Assembly: GCF_014287795.1 (NCBI RefSeq)
Contig: NZ_JACOON010000006.1
Location: 186,001 to 250,000, forward strand
DNA: 64,000 nt
Source of the DNA: Christensenella tenuis
GTDB lineage: Bacteria; Bacillota; Clostridia; Christensenellales; Christensenellaceae
Direction: 5' to 3'
The notes under the pieces were generated by a model. It saw only the letters and a program-made list of their open reading frames with translations, was not told the origin of the DNA and made no database searches. The position numbers and the translations under genes were made by a program. Positions 7,495-16,607 of the stretch are shown here, one piece after another. Numbering within the stretch: position 1 is the stretch's first letter; each line of letters starts with the position of its first letter.

Positions 7495-9590
7495 AACCCG
7501 CTTTCCCTGATCTGGTATTTCAGGCGTTCGTCATATTCCATCTTTTTTCCCTTGTGGAAATTCTGCACCGGGCGCAGGTAGCCAACCACGCGGCTCCATA
7601 CCTCCGTGTCCTTTCCGCATTCCGGGCAGGAAAACTGCTCGCCGTCAAGGTAGCCATGCTCCTGACAGATGGAGAATGTCGGCGTGAGCGAGATATAGGG
7701 CAGCTTATAGTTGGTAAACACCTTGCGGATCAGCTTTTTCGCTACTTCCACATCGGAAATGCGTTCGCCAAGATACAGGTGCAGCACCGTACCGCCCGTG
7801 TAAAGGCTTTGCAGCTCGTCCTGCAAATCCATCGTCTCAAAAATATCATCCGTAAAGCCAACCGGAAGCTGTGTGGAATTGGTATAATACGCCACGTTTT
7901 CGTCTCCCGCACAGATAATATCCGGATATTTTTTCCTGTCGAGGTCCGCAAGCCGGTAGCTGGTGCCCTCGGCCGGCGTCGCTTCAAGGTTATAAAAATG
8001 TCCGGTTTCTTCCTGGATTTCCGTCATCAAATCGCGCAGGTAGTTCATGATGGAAACGGCGAATTCCTGGCCCTTTTCCGTCGTAAGGTCTGTGCCGTCT
8101 CCATAGAAATTGAGCAGCGCTTCGTTCATACCAAGCACGCCGATCGTATTGAAATGATTATACCAGTATTCCCCCGTGCGCATTTTAATGTTCCGCAGGT
8201 AGTGGGCCGAGAACGGATACAGGCCCCGCTCCGTCTGGTGCTCGATGATCTTACGCTTGATTTCAAGGCTGTTTTTCGCCATCATGACCATCTGCCACAG
8301 CCGCGCCCGGAACTCCCCTTCCGTTTTCGAAAGATAACCGATGCGCGGCAGGTTGATGGTGACTACGCCAATCGACCCTGTCATGGGATTCGAGCCAAAA
8401 AGACCGCCTCCGCGCTTGCGGAGCTCTTTGGTATCGAGGCGCAGGCGGCAGCACATGGAAAGGGCGTCTTCCGGGGAAAGATCGGAATTGATGTAGTTGG
8501 AGAAATACGGAATGCCGTATTTGCATGTGATCTCCATAAATTTATTCACCACCGGGCTGTCCCAGTCAAAATCGTTCGTCACGTTGATAGTGGGGATGGG
8601 GAAGGTAAATACGCGCCCATGCGAATCGCCCTCAAGCATCACTTCGCAGAAGCACTCGTTAAAGAGGTTCATTTCCTCCTGGAACTCCCCGTATGTCTCA
8701 CGCCGCACCTTGCCGCCCACGATCACGGCTTCGTCCTTCAGTGTGCGCGGAACGACGATATCGAAGGTGAGGTTCGAGAACGGGCACTGGAAGCCCACGC
8801 GCGTAGGCACGTTAATATTGAAAATAAATTCCTGCAGCGCCTGTTTGACTTCCTTTTTGGTCATGTTGTCATAACGAATGAAGGGAGCGCAATAGGTATC
8901 GATGGACGACCATGCCTGCGCGCCCGCGGTTTCACCCTGCGTGGTGAACGTGGAATTCACCACCTGTCCCAAAAAGGAGCGCAGGTGGTTGGCCGGGGAG
9001 GATTCTACCTTGCCGGGCACGCCGCCAAACCCGTCCGAGAGAAGCTGCTTCAAATCCCAGCCCGCGCAATACGGTCCGAAAAATCCAAGGTCGTGGATGT
9101 GGAACGCGCCGCCCGTGTGCGCCTCGCGGATTTCCTGCGGGTAAACTTCGTGCAGCCAGTATTGCTTGGTAAACGTCTCGCGCACATAATTGTTCATGCC
9201 GTTGATGGATTTCTGCGTATTGGCATTTTCCTTGATCTGCCAGTCCTTATCGTCAAGGTAATCGGAAAACATATCGATGGTCGCGCCGATGAGGGCGTTG
9301 CTCTCTCTCGCCGCGCGGCGCTTTTCCCGGTAAAGGATATAGGCCTTCGCTGTTTTTGCGTGCCCGCGCTCAATCAGCACCTTTTCCACGAGGTCCTGAA
9401 TCTCTTCCACGTCTGCAACGTCTGTTTTCAGGCGAAGGTTTGCAAGGTCTACAACTTCGTCCGAAAGCTTTTGCGCCGTATCGAAGTCGTCCCCGCCCAC
9501 AGCGGTAACGGCGTTAAAAATAGCCCATGTGATTTTTTCCTTCTGGAAGCTTTCCGTGCTTCCGTTTCTTTTTTTGATTTGCGTAATCAT
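7491..9590 (-). CDS. nrdD: Anaerobic (class III) ribonucleoside-triphosphate reductase
   Basis: 699 residues. An ATP-cone regulatory domain occupies ~1-90 ('KRNGSTESFQKEKI'), followed by the glycyl-radical barrel. The radical glycine is G670 in 'RVVGYLRP', and a C-terminal zinc site is formed by the CxxH/CxxC pattern of 'SICQEH' and 'CPEC'. It reduces NTPs to dNTPs without oxygen and without B12. It starts behind GGAGAAGGAG. It heads the nrdDG operon and is preceded by a cobalamin riboswitch and a sigma-A type promoter, which suggests that it is shut down when adenosylcobalamin lets a class II enzyme (not in the window) take over. Confidence 0.96.
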   Translation of the reverse strand: MITQIKKRNGSTESFQKEKITWAIFNAVTAVGGDDFDTAQKLSDEVVDLANLRLKTDVADVEEIQDLVEKVLIERGHAKTAKAYILYREKRRAARESNALIGATIDMFSDYLDDKDWQIKENANTQKSINGMNNYVRETFTKQYWLHEVYPQEIREAHTGGAFHIHDLGFFGPYCAGWDLKQLLSDGFGGVPGKVESSPANHLRSFLGQVVNSTFTTQGETAGAQAWSSIDTYCAPFIRYDNMTKKEVKQALQEFIFNINVPTRVGFQCPFSNLTFDIVVPRTLKDEAVIVGGKVRRETYGEFQEEMNLFNECFCEVMLEGDSHGRVFTFPIPTINVTNDFDWDSPVVNKFMEITCKYGIPYFSNYINSDLSPEDALSMCCRLRLDTKELRKRGGGLFGSNPMTGSIGVVTINLPRIGYLSKTEGEFRARLWQMVMMAKNSLEIKRKIIEHQTERGLYPFSAHYLRNIKMRTGEYWYNHFNTIGVLGMNEALLNFYGDGTDLTTEKGQEFAVSIMNYLRDLMTEIQEETGHFYNLEATPAEGTSYRLADLDRKKYPDIICAGDENVAYYTNSTQLPVGFTDDIFETMDLQDELQSLYTGGTVLHLYLGERISDVEVAKKLIRKVFTNYKLPYISLTPTFSICQEHGYLDGEQFSCPECGKDTEVWSRVVGYLRPVQNFHKGKKMEYDERLKYQIRESGL

Positions 9591-9744
9591 GTTGTTGTTT
9601 CTCCTTCTCCGGGATGGGTGTTTGATTTGAAGAGCAGTAAAAAGCAGGCGCGCATAGAGTCATGTGCACGCCGGAATATAGATCTTACGCTGTCGATACC
9701 GATGGTAGGGACCGGTTTTTGATGCCATACTCCGTGGCGCTGTC

Positions 9745-9884
9745 GTTTCGGTAAGATATTCTGGCTCAAGCCTCAAACGCTTCGCACGCCTTCCCAGAAC
9801 TTTTCCAGTGGCATCTGTGCGCCGCTCGGCTTTTACAGCGGCGGGACCGCGCGGGATTTTCACCCGACTTCCCTCATCCGAAAC
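9745..9884 (-). ncRNA. Cobalamin (adenosylcobalamin-type) riboswitch
   Basis: Read on the minus strand, the core elements appear in order: GTGAAAATCCCGC, GGTCCCGCCGCTGTAA, GCCACTGG, GGGAAGGCG and the B12 box-like GAGCCAGAATA. The closing P1 helix is formed by GTTTCGG (9884-9878) with CCGAAAC (9751-9745). It lies between the promoter and nrdD, followed by about 150 bases of leader that hold the expression platform. No clear T-run terminator is seen, so control may act on the ribosome binding site. Confidence 0.93.
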
Positions 9885-9922
9885 ACAATATACTGTGTTT
9901 ATTTTTTTAATAATACATACAT

Positions 9923-9951
9923 ATTGTATTGCTCTCTGCCGCGAAAGTCAA
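9923..9951 (-). promoter_or_regulatory. Sigma-A promoter of nrdDG
   Basis: TTGACT (9951-9946), 17-base spacer, TACAAT (9928-9923) on the minus strand, placing the start of transcription just upstream of the riboswitch. Confidence 0.8.
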
Positions 9952-9983
9952 CACAAATATAACACGTTTTTTTCGCTTCAAAC

Positions 9984-10010
9984 AAAAAAGCGCTTTGTCC
10001 AGCGCTTTAT
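9984..10010 (-). terminator. Intrinsic terminator after the flavodoxin/ferredoxin gene
   Basis: On the minus strand, AAAGCGCT, a short loop, then AGCGCTTTTTT. It ends the operon of the TetR and EFR1-like genes. Confidence 0.7.
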
Positions 10011-10039
10011 TCGTTCATTAAAATTTGTGTTTTCCCTTC

Positions 10040-10810
10040 CTACGGCAAAAACAGCCTCGCTTCTTTTTCCGTTTTGGTCAGTTCCTTTTCCAGCTTTTTT
10101 ACCAGCATGCCATAGACCGGTCCGCCAACCCTGCGTGCATGGACAGGGCAGACATGTACGCATGCAAGGCAGCGGATGCACTTTTTCGCATCCGTCTCCC
10201 GCGGCGTTTCCGGTGCAATCGCCCCTGCCGGGCAGGCGCGCGCGCATGCGCCGCACGCCGTACATTTTTTGTCTCCTTTGGGCGTGAAGGGCGCAACCTG
10301 AAATGAGCGGTACGGCCGGTTTCCCGGCAGCCGGATTTCCCTTCCGGCCTTTTCCGCCGGCAGCGCTTTTATATTTCTTCCGAATTCTTCGGCGATCAGC
10401 AGGTCGTCCGCGTCCGGCCGGCCGCCGGCGATCTTCGCGGAAAAGGTATGCTGTGCAACAAAGGCAGCCGCAGCAGCGCCGTAAAAACCCTGTTTTTCGC
10501 ACAAACCGGAAAGTTCCAAAAGCGCGTCGTCAAACTCGCGGTTGCCATAAACCGCCACCAGTACGGCGGGCGTATGGTTCCCCCGCAGGCCGCGCAGCAG
10601 CCCGTCCGGCAGTTGGGGGACGCGTCCATAGTAAACGGGGACGCCGATCACCACAAGATCGTCCGGCGCAAATGTATGTTCCTGCGCCCTTGTTTCCTTG
10701 TCCGTCAGGTCAACCTCCCCATATGCTTTGCCAAGCCCCCGCGCCACCGCGCGCACATACTGCTTTGTCCCTCCGGTGGGGCTGAAATAAATTGCCGTTA
10801 CGTTCCCCAT
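10040..10810 (-). CDS. EFR1-family flavodoxin/ferredoxin fusion protein
   Basis: 256 residues. The N-terminal ~150 residues are a flavodoxin-like fold ('YFSPTGGTKQY' is the FMN phosphate loop). The C-terminal third carries two 4Fe-4S clusters: CxxCxxCxxxCP in 'CTACGACARACP' and again in 'CIRCLACVHVCP'. Such EFR1-type proteins are thought to carry electrons between flavin and iron-sulphur centres in anaerobes; the partner is unknown. The start at 10810 has AAGGAG 8 bases upstream; an in-frame GTG at 10819 overlaps the TetR stop. It is the second gene of the TetR operon, divergent from the ABC exporter, so it may be controlled with it. Confidence 0.88.
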   Translation of the reverse strand: MGNVTAIYFSPTGGTKQYVRAVARGLGKAYGEVDLTDKETRAQEHTFAPDDLVVIGVPVYYGRVPQLPDGLLRGLRGNHTPAVLVAVYGNREFDDALLELSGLCEKQGFYGAAAAAFVAQHTFSAKIAGGRPDADDLLIAEEFGRNIKALPAEKAGREIRLPGNRPYRSFQVAPFTPKGDKKCTACGACARACPAGAIAPETPRETDAKKCIRCLACVHVCPVHARRVGGPVYGMLVKKLEKELTKTEKEARLFLP

Positions 10811-10815
10811 GATCT

Positions 10816-11553
10816 TCACTCCTTCTTTGGCGGACGGCTCCGCTCCGCTGTTCTTCCCATTCTTCGCTTCGTGCGCTGCGCGGCTGCTTCCCGTTTTCCG
10901 GAGTGTCCGCCGTTCCGCTCCAGCCGCGCCTCGTCACGGCTCCAGATGTCCATAAGGCTAATCTCCGGATAGGCGCGCAGCCCGGGCTTTACATCCAGCA
11001 TAGCCTCCACGCCGCTGCGGATATAAAGAGGCAGGTCAAACGCGCCGTTGTGCATGCACCACATAAACAAGGTGCTGACAAACGTCTGGTGAATCATCAT
11101 ACAAAGCGTTTTGGGATCGGAGGAATTGCGGATTTCCCCCGCTGCCTGGCCCTTTGCAATGATACTGGCCTGCATTTCCATATGTTCGTTCCGCCGCTTG
11201 CCTCCACGGAAAGTTCCCACGTCCTGATTGATATTTTTAATGAAAAGCTGCCGGGAAATTTCCGTCCCGGATTCGCTTATCCGGTCTAAAAAAGGTTTAT
11301 AAGAAAGCCAGAGCTGTTCCACATAATTTTCCGCGTTGAGGATTTGCACGAAGTATTCGGTGCCGATATCGTATGGAAGCTCGTAATAGTCTTTCAGAAG
11401 CTCGTCTTTTGATTTGAAATAATAATAGAAGGTATGCTTGTTTACGCCGCTTTGTTCACAGATTTCATTGATCGTCACATTTTCAAAGCCGCGCTCCTGA
11501 AACAGCTTCAGGCCGATTTCCTTAATCTTTGTTTTTGTGTCTTTGCCCGCCAT
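10816..11553 (-). CDS. TetR-family transcriptional regulator
   Basis: 245 residues. An N-terminal TetR helix-turn-helix spans about 10-55: 'FENVTINEICEQSGVNKHTFYYYFKSKDEL' region with the family's YYYF signature. The C-terminal ligand domain is of TetR_C type, and the last ~35 residues are very basic and low complexity. It probably represses itself and the divergent heterodimeric exporter: an inverted repeat overlapping both -35 boxes (11610-11636) is the likely operator. The ligand is unknown; regulators of this arrangement usually sense the drug or lipid that the exporter removes. Confidence 0.88.
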   Translation of the reverse strand: MAGKDTKTKIKEIGLKLFQERGFENVTINEICEQSGVNKHTFYYYFKSKDELLKDYYELPYDIGTEYFVQILNAENYVEQLWLSYKPFLDRISESGTEISRQLFIKNINQDVGTFRGGKRRNEHMEMQASIIAKGQAAGEIRNSSDPKTLCMMIHQTFVSTLFMWCMHNGAFDLPLYIRSGVEAMLDVKPGLRAYPEISLMDIWSRDEARLERNGGHSGKREAAAQRTKRRMGRTAERSRPPKKE

Positions 11554-11585
11554 TTTGGTTACTTCTTTCGCAAGATTCTAAAACG

Positions 11586-11660
11586 AGATTAACACATTTA
11601 TGCAACCGAGTCAATAAATTTAATAATCTTATTGACATTTTTATGCAACCGCAGTATCAT
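11586..11660. promoter_or_regulatory. Divergent promoters and TetR operator
   Basis: Rightward promoter: TTGACA (11632-11637), N17, TATCAT (11655-11660). Leftward promoter: TTGACT (11614-11609), N17, TAATCT (11591-11586). GTCAATAA at 11610-11617 and its complement TTATTGAC at 11629-11636 form an inverted repeat covering both -35 boxes. TTTATGCAACCG also occurs as a direct repeat within both spacers (ending at 11608 and 11651). Confidence 0.85.
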
Positions 11661-11746
11661 GGACAAACGGAAGTATCGGGGAAAGTATCGCCGCGAGAGA
11701 TACGCGGCAGGAAAAGGCTCTATCAGAAAGGAAAGAACGACATTTT

Positions 11747-14056
11747 ATGAGGCGTATCATCAAGTATATGAAGCCCTATGCCGCGCTTTTGATTGTCGCG
11801 GTCCTGCTCTTGTTCGGGCAGGCATACTGCGATTTGTCGCTGCCGAATTATATGTCTAAAATTGTGGACACAGGTATTCAGCAGGGAGGTATTGAAAATG
11901 CGGTTCCGGCCGCTGTGGGCGAGGATACCATGGGCACACTGCTTTCATTTATGGATGAAGGCCAGCAAAAACTCGTGCGCGATAATTACACGCTCATTAC
12001 CAAAGACAGCCCGGATTATGCCGCCTATGTCAAGGAATATCCGGCGCTTGAACACGAAAATATTTATGTGAAGCAGGATCTCGATGAGCATGATACCCTG
12101 CTCATGAATCCCGGTTTTTCAAAGGCGTTTGCTTCGATTTCCACGATTGAGCAGATTATGGAGGCGGAACAAAGCGGTTCCGATACGCTCGCGCTCGATA
12201 AGCAGGTGAGCGAGGACGGTTCGGAAAAAGAAGCGGAAATTCCGCCTGTTCTTCTGCAATTTTTCGGATATTATATGCAGCAGCCGGAAGGATCCGGTTT
12301 CTTTACCGTCCTGAACGCTTATCCGCAGGCGCAGGACGTTTATTCGGCGCTCAATACCCTGCTGGATGAAAAGCTTGGGGGCATGGATGCAAGCCTGCTC
12401 CAGCAGACGGCAATCCCCGCAGTGAAAAGCGAATACCAGGCGCTCGGTATGGATACCACCGCCATCCAGCAGGATTATATCTGGCAGAACGGCGGCTTTA
12501 TGCTCCTCCTGGCCCTTGGCTCCGCGGCGTGTACGGTTGTGGTGGGCTTGCTCGCGGCGAGGATCGGCGCGGGCCTGGCGCGCGACCTGCGTCAGAAGAC
12601 CTTTACCAAAGTGGAAAATTTCTCCAATGTAGAATTCGATAAATTCTCCACCGCGTCGCTCATCACGCGCAGCACAAACGATGTGACGCAAATCCAGATG
12701 GTGGTTATCCTGATGATCCGCATGGTGATCTATGCGCCGATCATGGGCGTGGGCGGCGTGATTATGGCGCTCAACAAAAGCGTATCGATGTCATGGATTA
12801 TCGCGCTTGCGGTTATCATTCTTTTGGGCTTTATCGGCTCGATTTTTGCGATTGTAATGCCCAAGTTCAAGAAAATGCAGGCCCTTGTGGACAGGCTGAA
12901 CCTCGTCATGCGTGAAAGCCTTTCGGGAATTATGGTAATCCGCGCGTTTAACACGCAGCAATTTGAGCTGGACCGGTTTGATAACGCAAACAAAGACCTG
13001 ACTCACAACCAGCTTTTCGTGGGCAGGGCCATGGCCCTGATGATGCCGGTCATGACGATTATCATGAACGGTATTTCCCTGCTGATTATCTGGGTAGGCG
13101 CGAACCAGATTGCCGCATCCTCCATGCAGGTCGGCGATATGATGGCTTTTATGCAATATGCAATGCAAATTGTAATGGCATTCCTGATGATGTCTATGAT
13201 GTTCATCATGCTGCCCCGTGCATCCGTTTCCGCGCACCGCATCGCAGACGTGCTTGAAACGGAACCGGAGATCCACGATCCGCAAAACCCGAAGCATTTT
13301 AAGGACCCGAAAGGCAAGCTTGAATTTAAAAACGTATGTTTTGCCTATCCGGGCGCGGAGGACAACGTACTCACCGATATCGATTTTACGGCCTTGCCCG
13401 GCCAGACGACGGCCTTTATTGGGCCGACCGGGTCCGGGAAGTCCACCGTTGCGAACCTGATCCCGCGTTTTTACGACGTATCCTGCGGCAGTGTGGTCAT
13501 TGACGGCTTGGATGTGCGCGAGGTAACGCGCCACGAGCTGCGCGACCAGATCGGCTATGTCCCGCAGAAAGCCGTCCTGTTCTCCGGAACCATCGCTTCC
13601 AACCTGCGCCTCGGGGACGAGGAGGCAAGCGACGCAACGCTAAACAGTGCCGCCGAGGGAGCGCAGGCCATGGAATTCATCAGCAAAAACGCCAAGGGGC
13701 TTGACGCAAGCATCTCGCAGGGCGGCGCCAATGTGTCGGGCGGGCAGAAGCAGCGGCTTTCCATTGCGCGGGCGCTCGTCAAAGACCCGAACATCTATGT
13801 GTTTGACGACAGCTTTTCCGCGCTGGATTTTAAGACGGACGCCAAGCTGCGCGCCGCAATCCGCGAACAAACGAAGGATAAGACCGTCCTTATTATCGCG
13901 CAGCGGGTAGGCACCATTATGGACGCCGACCAGATTATCGTGCTTGACGAGGGGAAAATCGTCGGGAAGGGGACACATACGGAATTAATGGAATCCTGCG
14001 GGACTTACCGCGAGATCGCCCTTTCCCAGCTTTCGGAGGAGGAATTACAGTCATGA
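11747..14056 (+). CDS. ABC exporter half-transporter, subunit with degenerate ATP site
   Basis: 769 residues. A transmembrane domain is followed by an ATPase domain (~525-769). Between TM1 (~12-30) and TM2 (~250-275) is an insertion of about 200 mainly polar residues, probably extracytoplasmic, which is unusual for this family. Walker A is 'GPTGSGKST' and the signature 'VSGGQKQ' is canonical, but the residue after Walker B is Asp ('VFDDS') instead of Glu and the switch His is Gln ('IIAQRV'). This is the pattern of the non-catalytic site of heterodimeric exporters such as TM287/288. The next gene overlaps by four bases and supplies the partner. Confidence 0.92.
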   Translation: MRRIIKYMKPYAALLIVAVLLLFGQAYCDLSLPNYMSKIVDTGIQQGGIENAVPAAVGEDTMGTLLSFMDEGQQKLVRDNYTLITKDSPDYAAYVKEYPALEHENIYVKQDLDEHDTLLMNPGFSKAFASISTIEQIMEAEQSGSDTLALDKQVSEDGSEKEAEIPPVLLQFFGYYMQQPEGSGFFTVLNAYPQAQDVYSALNTLLDEKLGGMDASLLQQTAIPAVKSEYQALGMDTTAIQQDYIWQNGGFMLLLALGSAACTVVVGLLAARIGAGLARDLRQKTFTKVENFSNVEFDKFSTASLITRSTNDVTQIQMVVILMIRMVIYAPIMGVGGVIMALNKSVSMSWIIALAVIILLGFIGSIFAIVMPKFKKMQALVDRLNLVMRESLSGIMVIRAFNTQQFELDRFDNANKDLTHNQLFVGRAMALMMPVMTIIMNGISLLIIWVGANQIAASSMQVGDMMAFMQYAMQIVMAFLMMSMMFIMLPRASVSAHRIADVLETEPEIHDPQNPKHFKDPKGKLEFKNVCFAYPGAEDNVLTDIDFTALPGQTTAFIGPTGSGKSTVANLIPRFYDVSCGSVVIDGLDVREVTRHELRDQIGYVPQKAVLFSGTIASNLRLGDEEASDATLNSAAEGAQAMEFISKNAKGLDASISQGGANVSGGQKQRLSIARALVKDPNIYVFDDSFSALDFKTDAKLRAAIREQTKDKTVLIIAQRVGTIMDADQIIVLDEGKIVGKGTHTELMESCGTYREIALSQLSEEELQS

Positions 14057-15930
14057 GCGAAAATACAACAAAGCGGCCTCCTGCGGGGCCAAAGCGCGGA
14101 CCTATGGGCGGCCCGGGCCCCGGTGTTCCCATAGTCGGCGCAAAAGCAAGGGATTTCAAAGGCTCCATGGGCCGCCTCCTGAAATATATCGGCAAATATA
14201 AGATCGCCGTGATCGTCGTGTTCATCTTCGCGATTGCTTCCGCCGTGTTTTCTATCATCGGCCCGAAGCTGATGGGGAACGCCACGACCGTCCTCTTTGA
14301 GGGAGTCATGGGGCAGATCAGCGGATCGGGCGACGGCATCGATTTTGTACGCATCAGCCAGATTCTGATTATGCTTGTTATCCTGTATGGGATATCCGCC
14401 CTGTTTGGCTACATCCAGGGTTATATCATGACCGGGGTAGCCAACAAGGTCACATACCGCCTGAGGAAGGATATCAGCCAAAAGGTCAATACCCTGCCGC
14501 TTTCCTATTTTGACCGCAACAGTCACGGCGATGTGCTGTCCCGCGTGACCAACGACGTGGACACCATCAGCCAAACGCTCAACCAGAGCCTGTCACAGAT
14601 CATTACGTCGGTCACAATGGTTGTCGGCGTGGTGGTGATGATGTTTACGATCAACTGGGTGATGACCCTTGTGGTGCTGTGCATCGTCCCGATTGCGCTG
14701 GCGCTCATTTTCCAGGTGGTGAAGCGCTCGCAGAAGTTTTTCAAGCAGCAGCAGGACTACCTTGGTTCGGTCAACGGGCACGTGGAGGAAATGTTCGGCG
14801 GGCACAACGTGATCTCCGCCTATAACGGGGAAGAAGAAAGCATCGACGTTTTTAACGGCGAGAATGAAAAACTCTACTCGGCGGCATGGAAGGCAAACTT
14901 TATGTCCGGCCTGATGCAGCCCATCATGGCGTTCATTGGCAACCTCGGCTATGTTGCGGTGTGCGTCCTCGGCGGCTGGTTTGCCGCGCAGGGCACCATT
15001 ACCGTCGGTAATATCCAGTCTTTCGTGCAATATGTGCGCAACTTCACGCAGCCGTTGTCCCAGCTTGCAAATATTTCCAATATTTTGCAGCAAACGGCGG
15101 CAGCGTCCGAGCGTGTGTTCGAGTTCCTGAATGAGCCGGAGGAAGCGCCGGATACGATCCATCCTGTCAAGCTGGATCATGTGGACGGCAACGTGGAATT
15201 CAAAGACGTGCATTTTGGTTATACTCCGGACAAAATCATCATCGAGGACTTTTCCGCAAAAGTGAAACCGGGCCAGAAGATCGCCATTGTCGGCCCTACG
15301 GGCGCGGGTAAGACCACTATGATTAAGCTGCTGATGCGCTTTTATGATTTAAACAGCGGCGAGATCCTGATTGACGGGCATGATTCTATGGACTTTACCC
15401 GCGCAGACCTGCGCCGCCACTTCGGTATGGTATTACAGGATACGTGGCTGTATAACGATACGATCATGGAAAACATCCGCTACGGGCGCATGGACGCGAC
15501 GGACGAAGAAGTGATTGCAGCGGCAAAGGCCGCGCACGCGCATCACTTCATCAAGGCGCTGCCCCATGGGTATGAGATGATCCTCAACGAGGACGCGTCG
15601 AACATCTCTCAGGGACAGAAGCAGCTTCTCACGATTGCGCGCGCCATCCTCGCCGATCCGGATATGCTGATACTCGACGAAGCAACAAGCTCTGTCGATA
15701 CGCGGACTGAGGCGTTGATCCAAAAAGCAATGGACGCGCTGATGGAAAACCGCACCAGCTTTGTGATCGCCCACCGCCTCTCGACCATCAAGGACGCGGA
15801 CCTTATCCTTGTGATGAAGGACGGCGATATCATCGAGCAGGGTACGCACGACGCGCTTCTTAAAAAGGGCGGCTTTTACGCCGACCTGTACAACAGCCAG
15901 TTTGCCCCGCCCACAGCGGAGGCTTCCTGA
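14053..15930 (+). CDS. ABC exporter half-transporter, catalytic partner subunit
   Basis: 625 residues. A proline/glycine-rich N-terminal ~35 residues, six membrane helices (~45-340) and an ATPase domain. Walker A is 'GPTGAGKTT', Walker B and catalytic Glu are intact ('LILDEATS'), and the switch His is present ('IAHRLS'), but its own signature is altered to 'ISQGQKQ'. Combined with the other subunit's normal signature this gives one working and one degenerate ATP site, as expected of a heterodimer. The ATG overlaps the preceding stop (ATGA). The substrate is unknown; drugs or lipids are likely given the TetR gene next door. Confidence 0.93.
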   Translation: MSENTTKRPPAGPKRGPMGGPGPGVPIVGAKARDFKGSMGRLLKYIGKYKIAVIVVFIFAIASAVFSIIGPKLMGNATTVLFEGVMGQISGSGDGIDFVRISQILIMLVILYGISALFGYIQGYIMTGVANKVTYRLRKDISQKVNTLPLSYFDRNSHGDVLSRVTNDVDTISQTLNQSLSQIITSVTMVVGVVVMMFTINWVMTLVVLCIVPIALALIFQVVKRSQKFFKQQQDYLGSVNGHVEEMFGGHNVISAYNGEEESIDVFNGENEKLYSAAWKANFMSGLMQPIMAFIGNLGYVAVCVLGGWFAAQGTITVGNIQSFVQYVRNFTQPLSQLANISNILQQTAAASERVFEFLNEPEEAPDTIHPVKLDHVDGNVEFKDVHFGYTPDKIIIEDFSAKVKPGQKIAIVGPTGAGKTTMIKLLMRFYDLNSGEILIDGHDSMDFTRADLRRHFGMVLQDTWLYNDTIMENIRYGRMDATDEEVIAAAKAAHAHHFIKALPHGYEMILNEDASNISQGQKQLLTIARAILADPDMLILDEATSSVDTRTEALIQKAMDALMENRTSFVIAHRLSTIKDADLILVMKDGDIIEQGTHDALLKKGGFYADLYNSQFAPPTAEAS

Positions 15931-15988
15931 TCGCGGCAGCCTTATACTGGAGGAGGGCAATTGTCCCCTTCCTACCGCTTGTAGACAA

Positions 15989-16027
15989 AAAGGGTTCCGG
16001 CGGCATGAAAACCGCCGGAACCCTTTT
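15989..16027 (+). terminator. Strong terminator after the ABC exporter operon
   Basis: A 12-base stem GGGTTCCGGCGG (15992-16003) with its complement (16012-16023), loop of 8, then TTTT. An A-run precedes it, so it can also stop minus-strand transcription from the carbohydrate operon. Confidence 0.88.
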
Positions 16028-16173
16028 ACTGCCGGTAAAGTAATCCGGAAAAAGCATTTATGAATCCGCAATGAACCACATCTGTTTCTTACCGTTCACA
16101 GCAGCCCAGCCGTGCTTTTTTTGCATCGCCTGAGATTCTTCCCGGCATTTTCCTGCGTTTGACATAAGGTTCT

Positions 16174-16596
16174 TTATGTCTTTCGTGCTCTTACCGTTTT
16201 TTCCTTTGCCAGTGCGTGCCCGGGGAATACGGTAGGAGGTTCCGTATTCCCGCACACTTCCAAATATTCTGGAGAACCCCTCCTTATTTTTATACAAATG
16301 GATTTTCCCGCACGCCCAAACGCAATCGCGCCATGATGCGGATAGTGCTCTCCAATCAGTATATGACGGTAGAAACGTTCCATTTCCGGCTCTGCAACCG
16401 CGCCGATCCCGCCAAAAAATGTACCGGCACGGACAGCACCCCACGCCGCGCAATATAAGCCGCAAGGATAGAGTACAATTTCCTTTTGTTCGCGGGCCTT
16501 TGCCGCTGCCTTGCGGCGGTATTTCGGAAGGCCTGCGTCAAAACTTCCCTGCTTACGGCCAGGATTCCCAGCCGTACTTCCGGTATGTTTTTCAGG
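16174..16596 (-). pseudogene. Degenerate reading frame, possible C-terminal remnant of a sugar isomerase-like protein
   Basis: The minus-strand frame is open from 16596 to 16174 but has no ATG or GTG near its beginning and no ribosome binding site. The stretch 'FYRHILIGEHYPHHGAIAFG' reads like real protein, and its histidine-rich ending is faintly reminiscent of L-fucose isomerase-like C-termini; this is a weak resemblance from memory. After this point coding-like sequence seems to move to another frame, which stays open to 16058, suggesting a frameshift. It lies directly after the ROK kinase at the end of the carbohydrate operon, where an isomerase would make sense. Confidence 0.3.
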
Positions 16597-16607
16597 TTAT
16601 TCCCCTC

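Noticed and set aside
7554..9722. 722-aa open frame on the plus strand opposite nrdD
   Set aside because: It is the complement of a highly conserved gene in GC-rich codons, has no ribosome binding site and would start in the ribonucleotide reductase; a shadow frame.
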